Source of the DNA: Lentzea guizhouensis
Lineage (GTDB): Bacteria > Actinomycetota > Actinomycetes > Mycobacteriales > Pseudonocardiaceae
Direction of reading: 5' to 3'
Length of the DNA: 64,000 bases
NCBI RefSeq assembly: GCF_001701025.1
Contig: NZ_CP016793.1
Location: 8,184,001-8,248,000, forward strand
Part shown: piece after piece, positions 43,962 through 58,939 of the stretch
Layout of the letters: the number at the start of each line of letters is the position of its first letter
Numbering within the stretch: position 1 is the first letter of the stretch
Program-made: the position numbers and the translations under genes
Notes under the pieces: model-generated
The model's input: only the letters and a program-made list of their open reading frames with translations
What the model was told of the DNA's origin: nothing
Database searches by the model: none

Positions 43962-44966
43962 TCACGCGCAGGTGGCCGCGCTGAGGGCGGGCGCGCCGGA
44001 GCCGGCGGCGAGGAAGCCGAACGTGGTGCTCGCGCCGGGGGCGAGCACGCCGTTGTAGGGGGCGTTGGTGACGACCACCGAACCGCTGGCCGCACCACCC
44101 CAGAGCTGGGAGACGGTGTGGCCGCCGGGAAGCGTGAACCGGACGGTCCAGCCGGTCAGCGCCGCCGCGGTGGGGTTGGTGACGGTCACCTCGGCCTGGA
44201 AGCCGCCGTTCCAGTCGCCGGTGACCTGCGCGGTCGCGGTGCACGAGCCGCCGGGCTGCGGCTGCTGCGGGTCTCCGACGCTGCCGGGCACGGAGTTGAG
44301 GGCGTTGAACCACGTCGTCGCCATCTTGCTGTAGCCGGCGGCGTTCGGGTGGATCCCGTCCGGCAGGTCGGAGACCGGCACCGACGGGTACATGTCGACG
44401 ACGTGCACCCGCTTGCCCGCCGCGCCCTTCGCGCGCAGCAACGGGACGATCGCCGCGTTGTAGTTGCGCACGGTGGCGTCGGCGAACCGGATCGGGATGA
44501 TCGTCGAGACGAACACGTTCGCGTTCGGTGCCTGCGCGGTGATCTTGTCCACCAGCGCGGACAACCGCCGCGGCGCACCACCGGGATCGCTGCCGTACAT
44601 GTCGTTGGTGCCGATGTGCAGCAGGACCGTGCGTGGCGTGTAGGTGCGCAGCCAGTTCACGACGTTGGCGTCGACCTGGGCGATGGTCCAGCCGGGGTGG
44701 CCCTCGTGGTTGCGGTCGGGCATCGAGGAGGGACCGTCGGCGAGCGACCCGACGAAGTCGACCGTGCGCCCGGCGGCGCGCAGCTTCGTCCCCAGGTCGA
44801 GGCGGTAGCCGCCGATCGAACCGCCCTGGGTGATGGAGTCGCCGAGCGGCATGACCCGCACGGGGTCCGCCGCTTCCTCCACCGTGGACTGTTCGGCCGC
44901 CGCGGGTGGGGCGGTCAGCAGAAGGGCGAGGGCGGCTGCGCACAGCGCCGTGAGCGGGCTCGGCAT
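43962..44966 (-). CDS. Secreted SGNH/GDSL esterase with C-terminal CBM2
   Basis: Protein of 334 residues. After the signal peptide, the SGNH hydrolase domain shows block I VMPLGDSITQGG (nucleophile Ser), block III LHIGTNDMYG and block V DGIHPNAAGY. The C-terminal CBM2 starts at about residue 240 (GSCTATAQVTGDWNGG); the linker is short and proline/glutamine-rich, not poly-Thr. Enzymes of this type deacetylate xylan or other plant polysaccharides. ATG 44966 after GGGAAGG is chosen over a longer frame to 45089 that would overlap the promoter. Upstream lie a clear promoter and two operator sites. Confidence 0.87.
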   Translation of the reverse strand: MPSPLTALCAAALALLLTAPPAAAEQSTVEEAADPVRVMPLGDSITQGGSIGGYRLDLGTKLRAAGRTVDFVGSLADGPSSMPDRNHEGHPGWTIAQVDANVVNWLRTYTPRTVLLHIGTNDMYGSDPGGAPRRLSALVDKITAQAPNANVFVSTIIPIRFADATVRNYNAAIVPLLRAKGAAGKRVHVVDMYPSVPVSDLPDGIHPNAAGYSKMATTWFNALNSVPGSVGDPQQPQPGGSCTATAQVTGDWNGGFQAEVTVTNPTAAALTGWTVRFTLPGGHTVSQLWGGAASGSVVVTNAPYNGVLAPGASTTFGFLAAGSGAPALSAATCA

Positions 44967-45060
44967 GGATGAGCCTTCCCGGGAGACGGGGGTGGCAGGC
45001 CCCGCGGTCTCCCTGCGTCGTCGGTGACGAGCGGTCCGCGGCAGGGGGCCGACTCCGGTC

Positions 45061-45118
45061 AATGTAACCAGGCCGACACACCCGGTCAAAGCTAAAGTTG
45101 TGAGCGTTAACCTTTAGC
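45061..45118 (-). promoter_or_regulatory. Promoter and operator of the SGNH-GH62-GH27-GH43 genes
   Basis: On the minus strand, TTGACC (45084-45089) and TACATT (45061-45066) are spaced 17 bases, a good vegetative promoter. Directly upstream of the -35 lies TGTGAGCGTTAACC (45099-45112) inside inverted GCTAAAG/CTTTAGC arms (45091-45097 and 45112-45118). The GH6 promoter at 51396-51455 has the same order of parts. Confidence 0.78.
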
Positions 45119-45164
45119 TTCAACCAGCGCTAGCCATCGAATCTCATTCGATTGAGCCAGATAC

Positions 45165-45178
45165 TGTTAACGCGCACA
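45165..45178. promoter_or_regulatory. Second LacI-type operator upstream of the SGNH gene
   Basis: The reverse complement TGTGCGCGTTAACA matches TGTGAGCGTTAACA at 13 of 14 positions. It lies 66 bases from the site at 45099 and 10 bases from the stop of the LacI gene, so it may work as an auxiliary operator. Confidence 0.65.
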
Positions 45179-45187
45179 TCGACCGTG

Positions 45188-46246
45188 TCAGCGCTGCGGA
45201 CCCGCCACCGAGCCGCCCTCGCGGACCGGCATCGGCACCCGGTGGACCAGCGGCCGGCGTGCGTCGTGACCCGGTCGTTCCACCATGTCCACGAGCACCT
45301 CGACCGCCTTCGCACCGAGCTCGTGGTGCGGCAGCGCGACCGTGGTCAGCCGAGGCCGCATCCACGAGGCGATCGGGTGGTCGTCGAACCCGATCACCGA
45401 GACGTCGCCGGGCACCGAGAGCCCCGCCTCGGCCAGTGCCTGGTAGGCACCGAACGCCAGCCGGTCGTTGAAGCAGACCAGCGCCTTGGGTCGGTGGCGG
45501 CGCATCAGGTCCCTGGTGGCGTCGTACCCGCACTCGGGTGTCCACTTCGGACACCGCTGCGCGCTGACCACCTCGACCCCGGCCGCGGTGAACACGTCGC
45601 GCAGCCCGAGGAGCCGTTCCACGGCCGCGATGCTGTTCGGCGGCACGTCGTAGGCGCCGGGTCCGGCGCCCACGAGGTGGACGCCGCTGTCGTGCCCGGC
45701 CTCGACCAGCACCCGCGCGGCCGAGCGACCTGCCTGCAGCTCGTCCGGCACCACCGACGGTGCCCGTGTCCTGGTCCACGCCGCCGCGTTGAGCAGCACG
45801 GCGGGACCGTCGTGCACGGTGTCGGGCACCACGACCGCCCTGGTGTGCGTGGCGGCGAGGATGACACCGTCCGCCCGCCGGTCGCGCATCGCCTCGACCA
45901 GCGCGCGTTCCACCGCCGGGTCGCCGCCGGACTCGCCGACGAACAGCATGAACCCGTTGCGGTAGGCGGCGTCCGCGGCTCCGCGGACCATGTCACCGGT
46001 CAGGCCGGAGGAGGCCACCGCGTCGGAGATGAACCCGATCGTCTGCGACCGGCCGGTGCGCGGGCCCGCCGTCAGGGCGCTGCCGCGCCGGTAGCCCAGC
46101 TCCTGCGCCGTGGAGCGCACCCTGCGCTCGGCCGCCTCGGAGATGCGCAGCTCCCGTGCTCTGCCGGTGAGGACGAGCGACGCGGTGGTGACCGAGACCC
46201 CGCTCGCCGCCGCCACGTCGGCCAGTGTCACGCGCGTTCGTCCCAC
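45188..46246 (-). CDS. LacI-family regulator, arabinoxylan/side-chain island
   Basis: LacI/GalR repressor of 352 residues. The helix-turn-helix is at about residues 7-26 (TLADVAAASGVSVTTASLVL), followed by an effector domain ending in VSVIGFDDHPIASWMRPRLTTV. The GTG start follows GGATCCGGAG. It sits directly upstream of the SGNH-GH62-GH27-GH43 genes, whose promoter carries two LacI-type operators, so it is a prime candidate for binding TGTGAGCGTTAACA. The DNA-recognition residues differ from those of the LacI protein at 61767. The ligand is unknown. Confidence 0.85.
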   Translation of the reverse strand: MGRTRVTLADVAAASGVSVTTASLVLTGRARELRISEAAERRVRSTAQELGYRRGSALTAGPRTGRSQTIGFISDAVASSGLTGDMVRGAADAAYRNGFMLFVGESGGDPAVERALVEAMRDRRADGVILAATHTRAVVVPDTVHDGPAVLLNAAAWTRTRAPSVVPDELQAGRSAARVLVEAGHDSGVHLVGAGPGAYDVPPNSIAAVERLLGLRDVFTAAGVEVVSAQRCPKWTPECGYDATRDLMRRHRPKALVCFNDRLAFGAYQALAEAGLSVPGDVSVIGFDDHPIASWMRPRLTTVALPHHELGAKAVEVLVDMVERPGHDARRPLVHRVPMPVREGGSVAGPQR

Positions 46247-46334
46247 TCCGGATCCGCCTCCCGTCGCAGTGCGGGCACCGACCGCGTTGTCCGGTCGGAA
46301 GGTTGCACGAATTGCTCGTGGTCACACGTCGGAC

Positions 46335-46375
46335 GCTCGCCGGCCGGTCCTGGCGGAGGGGACCGGCCGGCGAGC
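46335..46375. terminator. Strong hairpin terminator of the GntR gene
   Basis: A perfect 16-bp GC-rich stem (46335-46350 with 46360-46375) and a 9-base loop begin 8 bases beyond the GntR stop codon and insulate it from the LacI gene. Confidence 0.8.
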
Positions 46376-46382
46376 CACACCA

Positions 46383-47156
46383 CTAGCGCTTCAGCCGGCC
46401 GGGATCACCGGCCGCACCGCGGCGCACCAGCCACGCCTCGGTGATGTGGGTGAACATCGCGTCCGCCGCGCCGGGCGCGTCGTGGGCGGCGATGCGTTCG
46501 CAGATGCGGCGGTGGCCGCGGTTGGAGGCCTTGCACATGTCGCGGCCGCTCTTGCCCTGGTAGCCGGAAGAGTTGATGACCTGGCCCTCCAGCGAACGCA
46601 CGACGCCGCGGGCGATGCGGTTGCCGGAGGCCTGCATGATCGTGTCGTGGAACAGCCGGTCGTGTTCCTCGTAGGTCGCGGTGTCGTCGACGAGCTCGTC
46701 CATCCGGTCGACCAGCTCCCGCAGCCTGTCGAGCACGTCCTGCCCGGCCGTGCGCGCGGCGACGTGGGCCATGTCCGACTCGAGCAGCCGCCGGGTCACG
46801 ACGACGTCGTCGAGTATCGCGAGCGTCTCGTCCTCGGCGATCGTGGCGGCGAGGACGAGCTCGTCGAGCATGTTCCACTGCGCCTGCGGGGTGACCGTGG
46901 TGCCCGCGCCCTGCCGGACCCGGACCAGGCCCTTCTCCTGCAGGATCTTCACGGCCTCGCGGATCACGGTCCTGCTCACCGAGAACGTCTCGCAGAGCAC
47001 CGGTTCCGGCGGCAGCGTCGAGCCGGTCGGGTAGTTGCCGCGCACGACCCGCTGCACCAGCTCGGCGGTCACCGCCGCGGCCAGGTTCGCCGGTCGCCGC
47101 GTCCAGCCGGGAGACTCGGCGACCACCGGCTCCGGTTGCGAACGTGTCGCTGACAT
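46383..47156 (-). CDS. FadR-type GntR regulator, paralogue of the 11867 protein
   Basis: GntR/FCD regulator of 257 residues with a winged helix (about 25-92) and FCD domain (DRLFHDTIMQASGNRI). It is strikingly similar along its whole length to the GntR protein at 11867-12646: the block LPPEPVLCETFSVSRTV is identical, as are WNMLDELVLAA and GNRIARGVVRSLE. Near-identical recognition helices suggest they may bind similar operators. It is divergent from the beta-helix CAZyme gene at 47296 across 139 bases, where I saw no copy of TGACGTAATACGTCA. It ends in a strong terminator. Confidence 0.84.
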   Translation of the reverse strand: MSATRSQPEPVVAESPGWTRRPANLAAAVTAELVQRVVRGNYPTGSTLPPEPVLCETFSVSRTVIREAVKILQEKGLVRVRQGAGTTVTPQAQWNMLDELVLAATIAEDETLAILDDVVVTRRLLESDMAHVAARTAGQDVLDRLRELVDRMDELVDDTATYEEHDRLFHDTIMQASGNRIARGVVRSLEGQVINSSGYQGKSGRDMCKASNRGHRRICERIAAHDAPGAADAMFTHITEAWLVRRGAAGDPGRLKR

Positions 47157-47268
47157 CTGGGTGTCAACCCTCAGCCCGCCTCCTGGTGCGCCAGCCAGGC
47201 CGCGGCCGCCCGTGCCTCTTCATCCACACAGGACACAGCTCCGCCCGTCGCCGCACCGGGAGGGGTGA

Positions 47269-49662
<2,394 letters not shown>

Positions 49663-49828
49663 GGGGCCGCGCGGTGGGTGCGGGGGCCGGCGCCGTCCGG
49701 TCCCCGCATCGTGCCGGGTGGTGGGCGTGCGGTGGGCTGGGCGCGGCGGGACCGTCCTCTGCGACGGCCTGTTCCCGGGCCGGCGAACCCGTTGCCCGGC
49801 AACGCCTCCCACCTCCGCGAACGGCAGT

Positions 49829-49862
49829 CCCCGGCACGGCCGGGGTGTGGGCCGTGCCGGGG
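49829..49862. terminator. Hairpin terminator of the GH6 gene
   Basis: A perfect 13-bp stem (CCCCGGCACGGCC, 49829-49841, with 49850-49862) and an 8-base loop lie 23 bases past the GH6 stop, in the 223-bp gap between convergent genes. The rest of the gap shows no gene. Confidence 0.75.
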
Positions 49863-49885
49863 AACCGGTTCCCTGCCGAGGAACG

Positions 49886-51281
<1,396 letters not shown>

Positions 51282-51330
51282 TCAGGGGTCCTCGCAGCGT
51301 CGTTGCTGTTGCGATATGGGGCCGAACAAT

Positions 51331-51348
51331 TGTGAGAGCGCTCTCACA
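51331..51348. promoter_or_regulatory. Perfect 18-bp operator in the GH6 leader
   Basis: TGTGAGAGCGCTCTCACA is a perfect palindrome. Its GAGCGCTC core equals that of the CebR box, while its TGTGAG edges equal those of the second operator family. It lies downstream of the predicted GH6 transcription start, so a bound LacI-type protein would act as a roadblock. Confidence 0.75.
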
Positions 51349-51395
51349 AACCACCGAAGGAGATTTCCACCAACAGGTGCGTCCGGACTCGAACC

Positions 51396-53090
<1,695 letters not shown>

Positions 53091-53119
53091 CGCAACGGCG
53101 GCAAGCACCCGCCGCGGAC

Positions 53120-53149
53120 GGTTCTGCGGGCCGGGCGGCCCGCAGAACC
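53120..53149. terminator. Hairpin terminator between GH10 and GH43-CBM6
   Basis: A perfect 13-bp stem (53120-53132 with 53137-53149) and a 4-base loop start 30 bases after the GH10 stop and lie 24 bases before the next start. It ends the xylanase transcript or limits readthrough. Confidence 0.75.
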
Positions 53150-53172
53150 TCCCCTGCCCCTGGGAGACGACG

Positions 53173-54645
53173 ATGGTCACGACACGCAGGTTCTTCACGC
53201 GCCTTGCCCTGGTGACGGGCATGCTTCTGGCGGTGACCGCCCCGGCGAGGGCGGACAACCCGATCGTGCAACACATCTACACGGCCGACCCGGCACCGTT
53301 GGTCCACAACGGACGGGTCTACCTCTACACCGGACACGACGAGGACGGCTCGACCTGGTTCACCATGAAGGAGTGGCGGGTCTTCTCGTCGGCCGACATG
53401 GTCAACTGGACCGACCACGGCTCCCCCATGAACCTCGGCACCTTCAGCTGGGCGAGCAAGGACGCGTGGGCCGGCCAGGCGGTGCAGCGCAACGGCAAGT
53501 TCTACTGGTACGTCTCCGCCGTCAACCGCGCCACCGGGCGGATGGCCATCGGCGTCGGCGTCTCGGACAGCCCCACCGGCCCGTTCCGCGACGCGCTCGG
53601 CCGCCCGCTGGTCGAGAACGGCGAGATCGACCCGTCTGTCATGGTCGACAACAGCGGCCAGGCCTACCTGTACTGGGGCAACCCCAACCTCTGGTACGTC
53701 CGCCTGAACGCCGACATGACCTCGTTCTCCGGCGGTGTCAACCAGATCCCGCTCACCACGGCCGGGTTCGGCACTCGCACCGGCGACCCCAACCGGCCCA
53801 CCCTCTACGAGGAGGGTCCCTGGGTCTACCAGCGCAACGGCCAGTACTACAACGTCTTCGCCGCGAAGTGCTGCTCGGAGTTCATCGCCTACTCGACGGC
53901 GCCGAGCCCCACCGGGCCGTGGACCTACCGCGGCACCGTGATGCCCACGCAGGGCAGCGCCTTCACCAACCACCCGGGCATCGTCGACTTCAAGGGCAGC
54001 TCGTACTTCTTCTACCACAACGGCGCACTGCCGGGTGGCGGCGGTTTCACCCGGTCCGTGGCCGTGGAGAGGTTCAGCTACAACGCCGACGGCACCATCC
54101 CGCAGCTGACCATGAGCACGGCCGGGCCACCGGCGGCGGACACGCTGAACCCGTACGTCCGCCAGGAGGGTGAGACCATCGCGTGGGGCAGCGGCGTCGA
54201 GACCGAGGTGTCCTCCGAGGGCGGGCTGAACCTCAGCCACACCAACAACGGCGACCACGTGAAGCTCAAGAACGTCGCGTTCGGTGGCGGCGCCGCGACC
54301 TTCACCGCCCGCGTTGCCTCCACCGTCGCCGGCAGCTCGATCGAGGTCCGCACCGGCGGCCCGACCGGCACCCTCGCCGGCCGCTGCTCGGTGCCCAGCA
54401 CCGGTGCCTGGCAGTCGTGGACCACCGTCACCTGCCCGGTGAGCGGTCTGACCGGCACCCGCGACCTGTACCTCAGGTTCGCCGGCGGCAGCGGCTACCT
54501 GCTCAACCTGAACTGGTGGCAGTTCGGTCCCACCACCGTGAGCTCCGCCGCCGTCCGACAACCGATCCCGGAGGACACCATGTGCTCGACGATCCAGATC
54601 GTCACCGCCACGCGGTCGAGCGACCTCACGTGTGACGCGTCATGA
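53173..54645 (+). CDS. GH43 arabinoxylan arabinofuranohydrolase-like enzyme with CBM6
   Basis: Secreted protein of 490 residues: signal peptide (cut near ARADN), GH43 domain (about 30-330; YTADPAPLVHNGRVYLYTGHD, WAGQAVQRNGKFYWY, GEIDPSVMVDNSGQAYLYWGN, LYEEGPWVYQRNGQYY) and a CBM6 jelly roll (about 340-455; NPYVRQEGETIAWGSGVETE). This GH43-CBM6 layout is that of XynD-type enzymes that remove arabinose from xylan. After the CBM6 ending (LNWWQFG) about 33 unusual residues follow and run into the next gene, whose ATG overlaps the stop. Confidence 0.88.
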   Translation: MVTTRRFFTRLALVTGMLLAVTAPARADNPIVQHIYTADPAPLVHNGRVYLYTGHDEDGSTWFTMKEWRVFSSADMVNWTDHGSPMNLGTFSWASKDAWAGQAVQRNGKFYWYVSAVNRATGRMAIGVGVSDSPTGPFRDALGRPLVENGEIDPSVMVDNSGQAYLYWGNPNLWYVRLNADMTSFSGGVNQIPLTTAGFGTRTGDPNRPTLYEEGPWVYQRNGQYYNVFAAKCCSEFIAYSTAPSPTGPWTYRGTVMPTQGSAFTNHPGIVDFKGSSYFFYHNGALPGGGGFTRSVAVERFSYNADGTIPQLTMSTAGPPAADTLNPYVRQEGETIAWGSGVETEVSSEGGLNLSHTNNGDHVKLKNVAFGGGAATFTARVASTVAGSSIEVRTGGPTGTLAGRCSVPSTGAWQSWTTVTCPVSGLTGTRDLYLRFAGGSGYLLNLNWWQFGPTTVSSAAVRQPIPEDTMCSTIQIVTATRSSDLTCDAS

Positions 54646-55961
54646 CCGCCCGGTCCCACCCGAACAGGTTCGGGCTCGTCGCGCTCGTCTCCGCGCTGCT
54701 GCTCCTGCTGGCCGCTCTCGCGGTCTCCCTGGTGCCGCAGCCGGCGCGGGCCGCGTCGCTGGTCCGCGTCACGAACTTCGGCACCAACCCGACCGGCCTG
54801 AACATGTACGTCTACGCCCCCGACCGGGTCGCGCCCAGGCCGGCGTTGCTCGTGATGATCCACTACTGCACCGGGTCCGCGAGCGCCGTGCACAACGGCG
54901 GCGCCCGCGACTTCGTCACCGCGGCGGACCGGCTCGGGTACGTGATCGTCTACCCGGAGGCGACGCGGGAGGGTCGCTGCTTCGACGTGTCGACCGCCAA
55001 CGCGTTGCGCCGCAACGGTGGCAGCGACTCCACCGGCATCATGTCGATGGTCTCGCACGCGCGGCAGACCTACAACGCCGATCCGGCGCGCATCGTCGTC
55101 GCCGGCATCTCGTCCGGCGCGATGATGACCAACGTGCTGGCCGCCCAGTACCCGGACGTGTTCAGCGCTGGCGCGTCGTTCGCCGGTGTCCCCGCCGGGT
55201 GCTTCGCGACGTCGGACGGGTCTCTGTGGAACAGCCAGTGCTCCGGCGGCACCCTGCTGAAGACCCCGCAGCAGTGGGGTGACCAGGCCAGGGCGATGTA
55301 CCCCGGCTACACCGGCCGGTACCCGCGGATGCAGCTGTGGCACGGCACCAACGACACCACGCTGGCGTACCCGAACTTCGGCGAGGCGCTCGACCAGTGG
55401 ACCAACGTGCACGGCGTCAGCAGGAACCCGGTGTCCACGGACCAGCCGCGGCAGGGCTGGACCCGCACGCGGTACGGCACCACCGGCACGTCGGCGACCG
55501 TCGAGGGCATCAGCCTGCAGGGCGTCGGCCACGACGTCCCGCAGACCGGGATGCTCGCCTACGCGATCGCGTTCCTCGGTCTGGACGCACCGCCGACAAC
55601 CACTACCACCACGACTACCACCACGACCACGCCCGTTCCCACGGCCGGATGCGCGGTCACGGCCGCGGTCAACGCCTGGAACAACGGCCTGACCGAGACG
55701 ATCACCATCACCAACACGTCGACCACCGCGGTCGACGGCTGGCAGCTCGGCTTCACGCTGCCCGGCGGGCAGACGATCACCGGCGGCTGGAGCGCGAGCT
55801 ACTCCCCCGCCACCGGCGCGGTGACGGCGCGCAACGTCGGCTACAACGGCCAGATCCCGCCGAACGGCTCGATCTCGATCGGCTTCCAGGCCACGCACAG
55901 CGGTGACAGCGCGGCCGCGTCCGGCTTCACCCTCAACGGCGCGCGGTGCTCCACGGCCTGA
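54642..55961 (+). CDS. CE1-type acetylxylan esterase with CBM2
   Basis: Secreted alpha/beta-hydrolase of 439 residues (PHB-depolymerase-like CE1 group). The signal peptide ends near ARAAS. The nucleophile serine is in [10 protein letters not shown] (about residue 160), the oxyanion region in [13 protein letters not shown], the acid likely in HGTNDTTL, and the histidine in GVGHDVPQ. A run of 12 threonines links to a C-terminal CBM2 (about 335-439). It removes acetyl groups from xylan, matching the coupled upstream GH43 gene and the nearby GH10 xylanase. Confidence 0.88.
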   Translation: MTARSHPNRFGLVALVSALLLLLAALAVSLVPQPARAASLVRVTNFGTNPTGLNMYVYAPDRVAPRPALLVMIHYCTGSASAVHNGGARDFVTAADRLGYVIVYPEATREGRCFDVSTANALRRNGGSDSTGIMSMVSHARQTYNADPARIVVAGISSGAMMTNVLAAQYPDVFSAGASFAGVPAGCFATSDGSLWNSQCSGGTLLKTPQQWGDQARAMYPGYTGRYPRMQLWHGTNDTTLAYPNFGEALDQWTNVHGVSRNPVSTDQPRQGWTRTRYGTTGTSATVEGISLQGVGHDVPQTGMLAYAIAFLGLDAPPTTTTTTTTTTTTPVPTAGCAVTAAVNAWNNGLTETITITNTSTTAVDGWQLGFTLPGGQTITGGWSASYSPATGAVTARNVGYNGQIPPNGSISIGFQATHSGDSAAASGFTLNGARCSTA

Positions 55962-56049
55962 GCCCCGCGCACGGCAGCACTTCCCCGCTCCTCGTGGCGA
56001 GCCCACCAGGGGTTGTTCAGCGACCGCTCACACCCCTTGGAGGATCGGC

Positions 56050-58893
56050 ATGTCCGACCTGAACCGGCGGCAGCTCATCAAGCTCGGCGCGGGAGCGGTG
56101 CTGACGCAGGCGGGGTGGACGGCGACCGCGGCCGCCACTCCGCCTCAGGCACGCGCGGCCGGTGACCTCTCGCTCTGGTACGACCGGCAGGCGGGCTCCG
56201 ACTGGCTGCGCGCGCTGCCGGTGGGCAACGGCCGGCTCGGCGCCATGGTGTTCGGCAACACCGACACCGAACGCCTGCAGCTCAACGAGGACACGGTCTG
56301 GGCGGGCGGCCCGCACGACTACAGCAACCCGCGCGGTGCGGGTGCGCTCGCCCAGATCCGGCAGCTCGTCTTCTCGAACCAGTGGTCGCAGGCGCAGACG
56401 CTGATCGACCAGACGATGCTGGGCAGCCCGGCCGGCCAGCTCGCCTACCAACCGGTCGGCGACCTCCGGCTGGCCTTCCCCTCCGCGACCACCACCAACT
56501 ACCAGCGGTCGCTCGACCTCACCACCGCGACGACCGACGTCACCTACACGGCGAACAACGTGCGTCACCGGCGTGAGGTGTTCGCGAGCGCGCCGGACCA
56601 GGTCATCGTCATGCGGCTGACGGCGGAGACACCGGGCTCGGTCACGTTCACCGCGTCGTTCACCTCACCGCAGCGCGTCACCACGTCCAGCCCGGACGCG
56701 ACGACGATCGCACTCGACGGCATCTCCGGCAACCAGCGCAACATCGCGGGCACGGTGCGGTTCCTGGCGCTGGCCAGGGTGGTGGCCGAGGGTGGCACGG
56801 TCAGCAGCTCCGGCGGCACGCTGCGGGTCACCGGGGCCAACGCCGTCACGGTCCTGGTCTCGATCGGCACCAGCTACGTCGACCACCGGACGGTCAACGG
56901 CGACTACCAGGGCCGTGCCCGGAACCGCCTGAACGCGGCCCAGGGCGTCCCGCACGCCACGCTGCGCGCCCGGCACCTCTCCGACTACCAGGCCCTGTTC
57001 GGACGCGTCACGCTCGACCTGGGCCGCACCTCCGCGGCCGACCAGCCGACCGACGTCCGCATCTCGCGGCACGGCGGCACCAGCGACCCGCAGTTCTCCA
57101 CCCTGCTGTTCCAGTACGGCCGGTACCTGCTGATCTCCTCGTCGCGGCCCGGCACGCAGCCGGCGAACCTGCAGGGCATCTGGAACGACCAGCTCGCCCC
57201 GGCGTGGGACTCGAAGTACACGATCAACGCGAACCTGCCGATGAACTACTGGCCCGCCGACACCACGAACCTCGCCGAGTGCTTCGAGCCGGTGTTCCGG
57301 ATGATCAACGACCTCACCGTCACCGGCGCCCGCACGGCGCAGGTGCAGTACGGCGCCCGCGGCTGGGTCACCCACCACAACACCGACGCGTGGCGCGGGT
57401 CCTCGGTCGTCGACTTCGCCGCGGCCGGCATGTGGCAGACCGGCGGCGCGTGGCTGTCGACGCTGATCTGGGAGCACTACCGGTTCACCGGCGACGTGGC
57501 GTTCCTGCGCACGTACTACCCGGCGCTCAAGGGGTGCGCGCAGTTCTTCCTCGACACCCTCGTCACCGAGCCGGCGCTGGGCCACCTCGTCACGAACCCG
57601 TCGAACTCGCCGGAGCTCAACCACCACTCGGGTGTCAGCGTCTGCGCGGGACCGACGATGGACATGCAGATCCTGCGCGACCTGTTCGACGGCTGCGCCG
57701 CCGCGTCCGAGGTGCTGGGCGTGGACGCCGACTTCCGCACCCAGGTGCGCGCGGCCAGGCAACGGCTCGCGCCCACCAGGGTCGGCTCGCGCGGCAACGT
57801 CATGGAGTGGCAGTACGACTGGGTCGAGACCGAGCCGAACCACCGGCACGTCTCGCACCTCTACGGCCTGCACCCGAGCAACCAGATCACCAAGCGCGGC
57901 ACTCCCCAGCTGCACACCGCGGCCCGCAGGACGCTGGAGCTGCGCGGTGACGCCGGTACCGGGTGGTCGCTCGCGTGGAAGATCAACTTCTGGGCGCGGC
58001 TGGAGGAGGGCTCGCGGGCGCACGACCTGCTCCGCTCGCTGGTGACGACGGACCGCCTGGCGCCCAACATGTTCGACCTGCACCCGCCGTTTCAGATCGA
58101 CGGCAACTTCGGCGCCACGGCCGGCATCGCGGAGATGCTGCTGCACAGCCACAACGGCGAGCTGCACGTGCTGCCCGCGCTGCCACCGGCCTGGCCGGCG
58201 GGCAGCGTCACCGGCCTGCGCGGCCGCGGCGGGTACACCGTCGGCGCGACCTGGGCCGCCGACGGTGCCGTGACGCTGACCGTCACGCCCGACCGCGACG
58301 GCACCGTGCGCCTGCGCAACCGGATCTTCGGCGGCACCTTCGAGCTGCGCGACACCACGACCGGCGCGGTGGTCCAGCCCGCGCAGCCGGAGAGCGGCGT
58401 CGCCGAGTTCCCCGGACTGGCCGGGCACGTCTACCGCGCGACCGGCCAGGGTTCGGCTCCGGCGGTGGTCCGGCCGGGCGTGCACTACCGGCTCGTCGCC
58501 CGGCACAGCGGGAAGCACCTCGACATCAGCGGTGTCTCGACCGCGGCGGGTGCGCTGCTGCAGCAGTGGTCGCCGACGAGCGGCCTCAACCAGCAGTTCG
58601 ACTTCCTCGACTCCGGCGGCGGCTACTACCGGCTGCGCGCCCGGCACAGCGGTCTCGTGATGCAGGTGGCGAGCTCGAGCACCGGCGCCGACGTCACCCA
58701 GCAGCCCGACACCGGTGCCACCGGCCAGCAGTGGCGGGTGGTCGACCAGGGCGGCGGCGTGATCAGCCTGGTCAACAGGCAGAGCGGCCTCGCCGTGGAC
58801 GTCTGGGGCGCGGCGACCACCGACGGCACCCGCGTGTCCCAGTGGAACCAGAGCGCGGCCGACAACCAGCGGTTCCAACTCCAGCAAGTCTGA
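56050..58893 (+). CDS. GH95 alpha-L-fucosidase with ricin-type C-terminal domain
   Basis: Secreted enzyme of 947 residues. The N-terminus [19 protein letters not shown] is a twin-arginine signal, unlike the Sec signals of its neighbours. GH95 blocks are intact: [38 protein letters not shown] (asparagines of the water-activating pair), [12 protein letters not shown] and [17 protein letters not shown] (catalytic Asp). Residues about 815-947 form a ricin-B-like trefoil ([14 protein letters not shown] and similar repeats). It releases alpha-1,2-linked L-fucose or L-galactose from xyloglucan or related glycans. GGAGG precedes the ATG. Confidence 0.92.
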   Translation: MSDLNRRQLIKLGAGAVLTQAGWTATAAATPPQARAAGDLSLWYDRQAGSDWLRALPVGNGRLGAMVFGNTDTERLQLNEDTVWAGGPHDYSNPRGAGALAQIRQLVFSNQWSQAQTLIDQTMLGSPAGQLAYQPVGDLRLAFPSATTTNYQRSLDLTTATTDVTYTANNVRHRREVFASAPDQVIVMRLTAETPGSVTFTASFTSPQRVTTSSPDATTIALDGISGNQRNIAGTVRFLALARVVAEGGTVSSSGGTLRVTGANAVTVLVSIGTSYVDHRTVNGDYQGRARNRLNAAQGVPHATLRARHLSDYQALFGRVTLDLGRTSAADQPTDVRISRHGGTSDPQFSTLLFQYGRYLLISSSRPGTQPANLQGIWNDQLAPAWDSKYTINANLPMNYWPADTTNLAECFEPVFRMINDLTVTGARTAQVQYGARGWVTHHNTDAWRGSSVVDFAAAGMWQTGGAWLSTLIWEHYRFTGDVAFLRTYYPALKGCAQFFLDTLVTEPALGHLVTNPSNSPELNHHSGVSVCAGPTMDMQILRDLFDGCAAASEVLGVDADFRTQVRAARQRLAPTRVGSRGNVMEWQYDWVETEPNHRHVSHLYGLHPSNQITKRGTPQLHTAARRTLELRGDAGTGWSLAWKINFWARLEEGSRAHDLLRSLVTTDRLAPNMFDLHPPFQIDGNFGATAGIAEMLLHSHNGELHVLPALPPAWPAGSVTGLRGRGGYTVGATWAADGAVTLTVTPDRDGTVRLRNRIFGGTFELRDTTTGAVVQPAQPESGVAEFPGLAGHVYRATGQGSAPAVVRPGVHYRLVARHSGKHLDISGVSTAAGALLQQWSPTSGLNQQFDFLDSGGGYYRLRARHSGLVMQVASSSTGADVTQQPDTGATGQQWRVVDQGGGVISLVNRQSGLAVDVWGAATTDGTRVSQWNQSAADNQRFQLQQV

Positions 58894-58939
58894 CAACCGA
58901 AGGGGACGACGATGTTCCACCGACACGAGGAGCGCTGCC

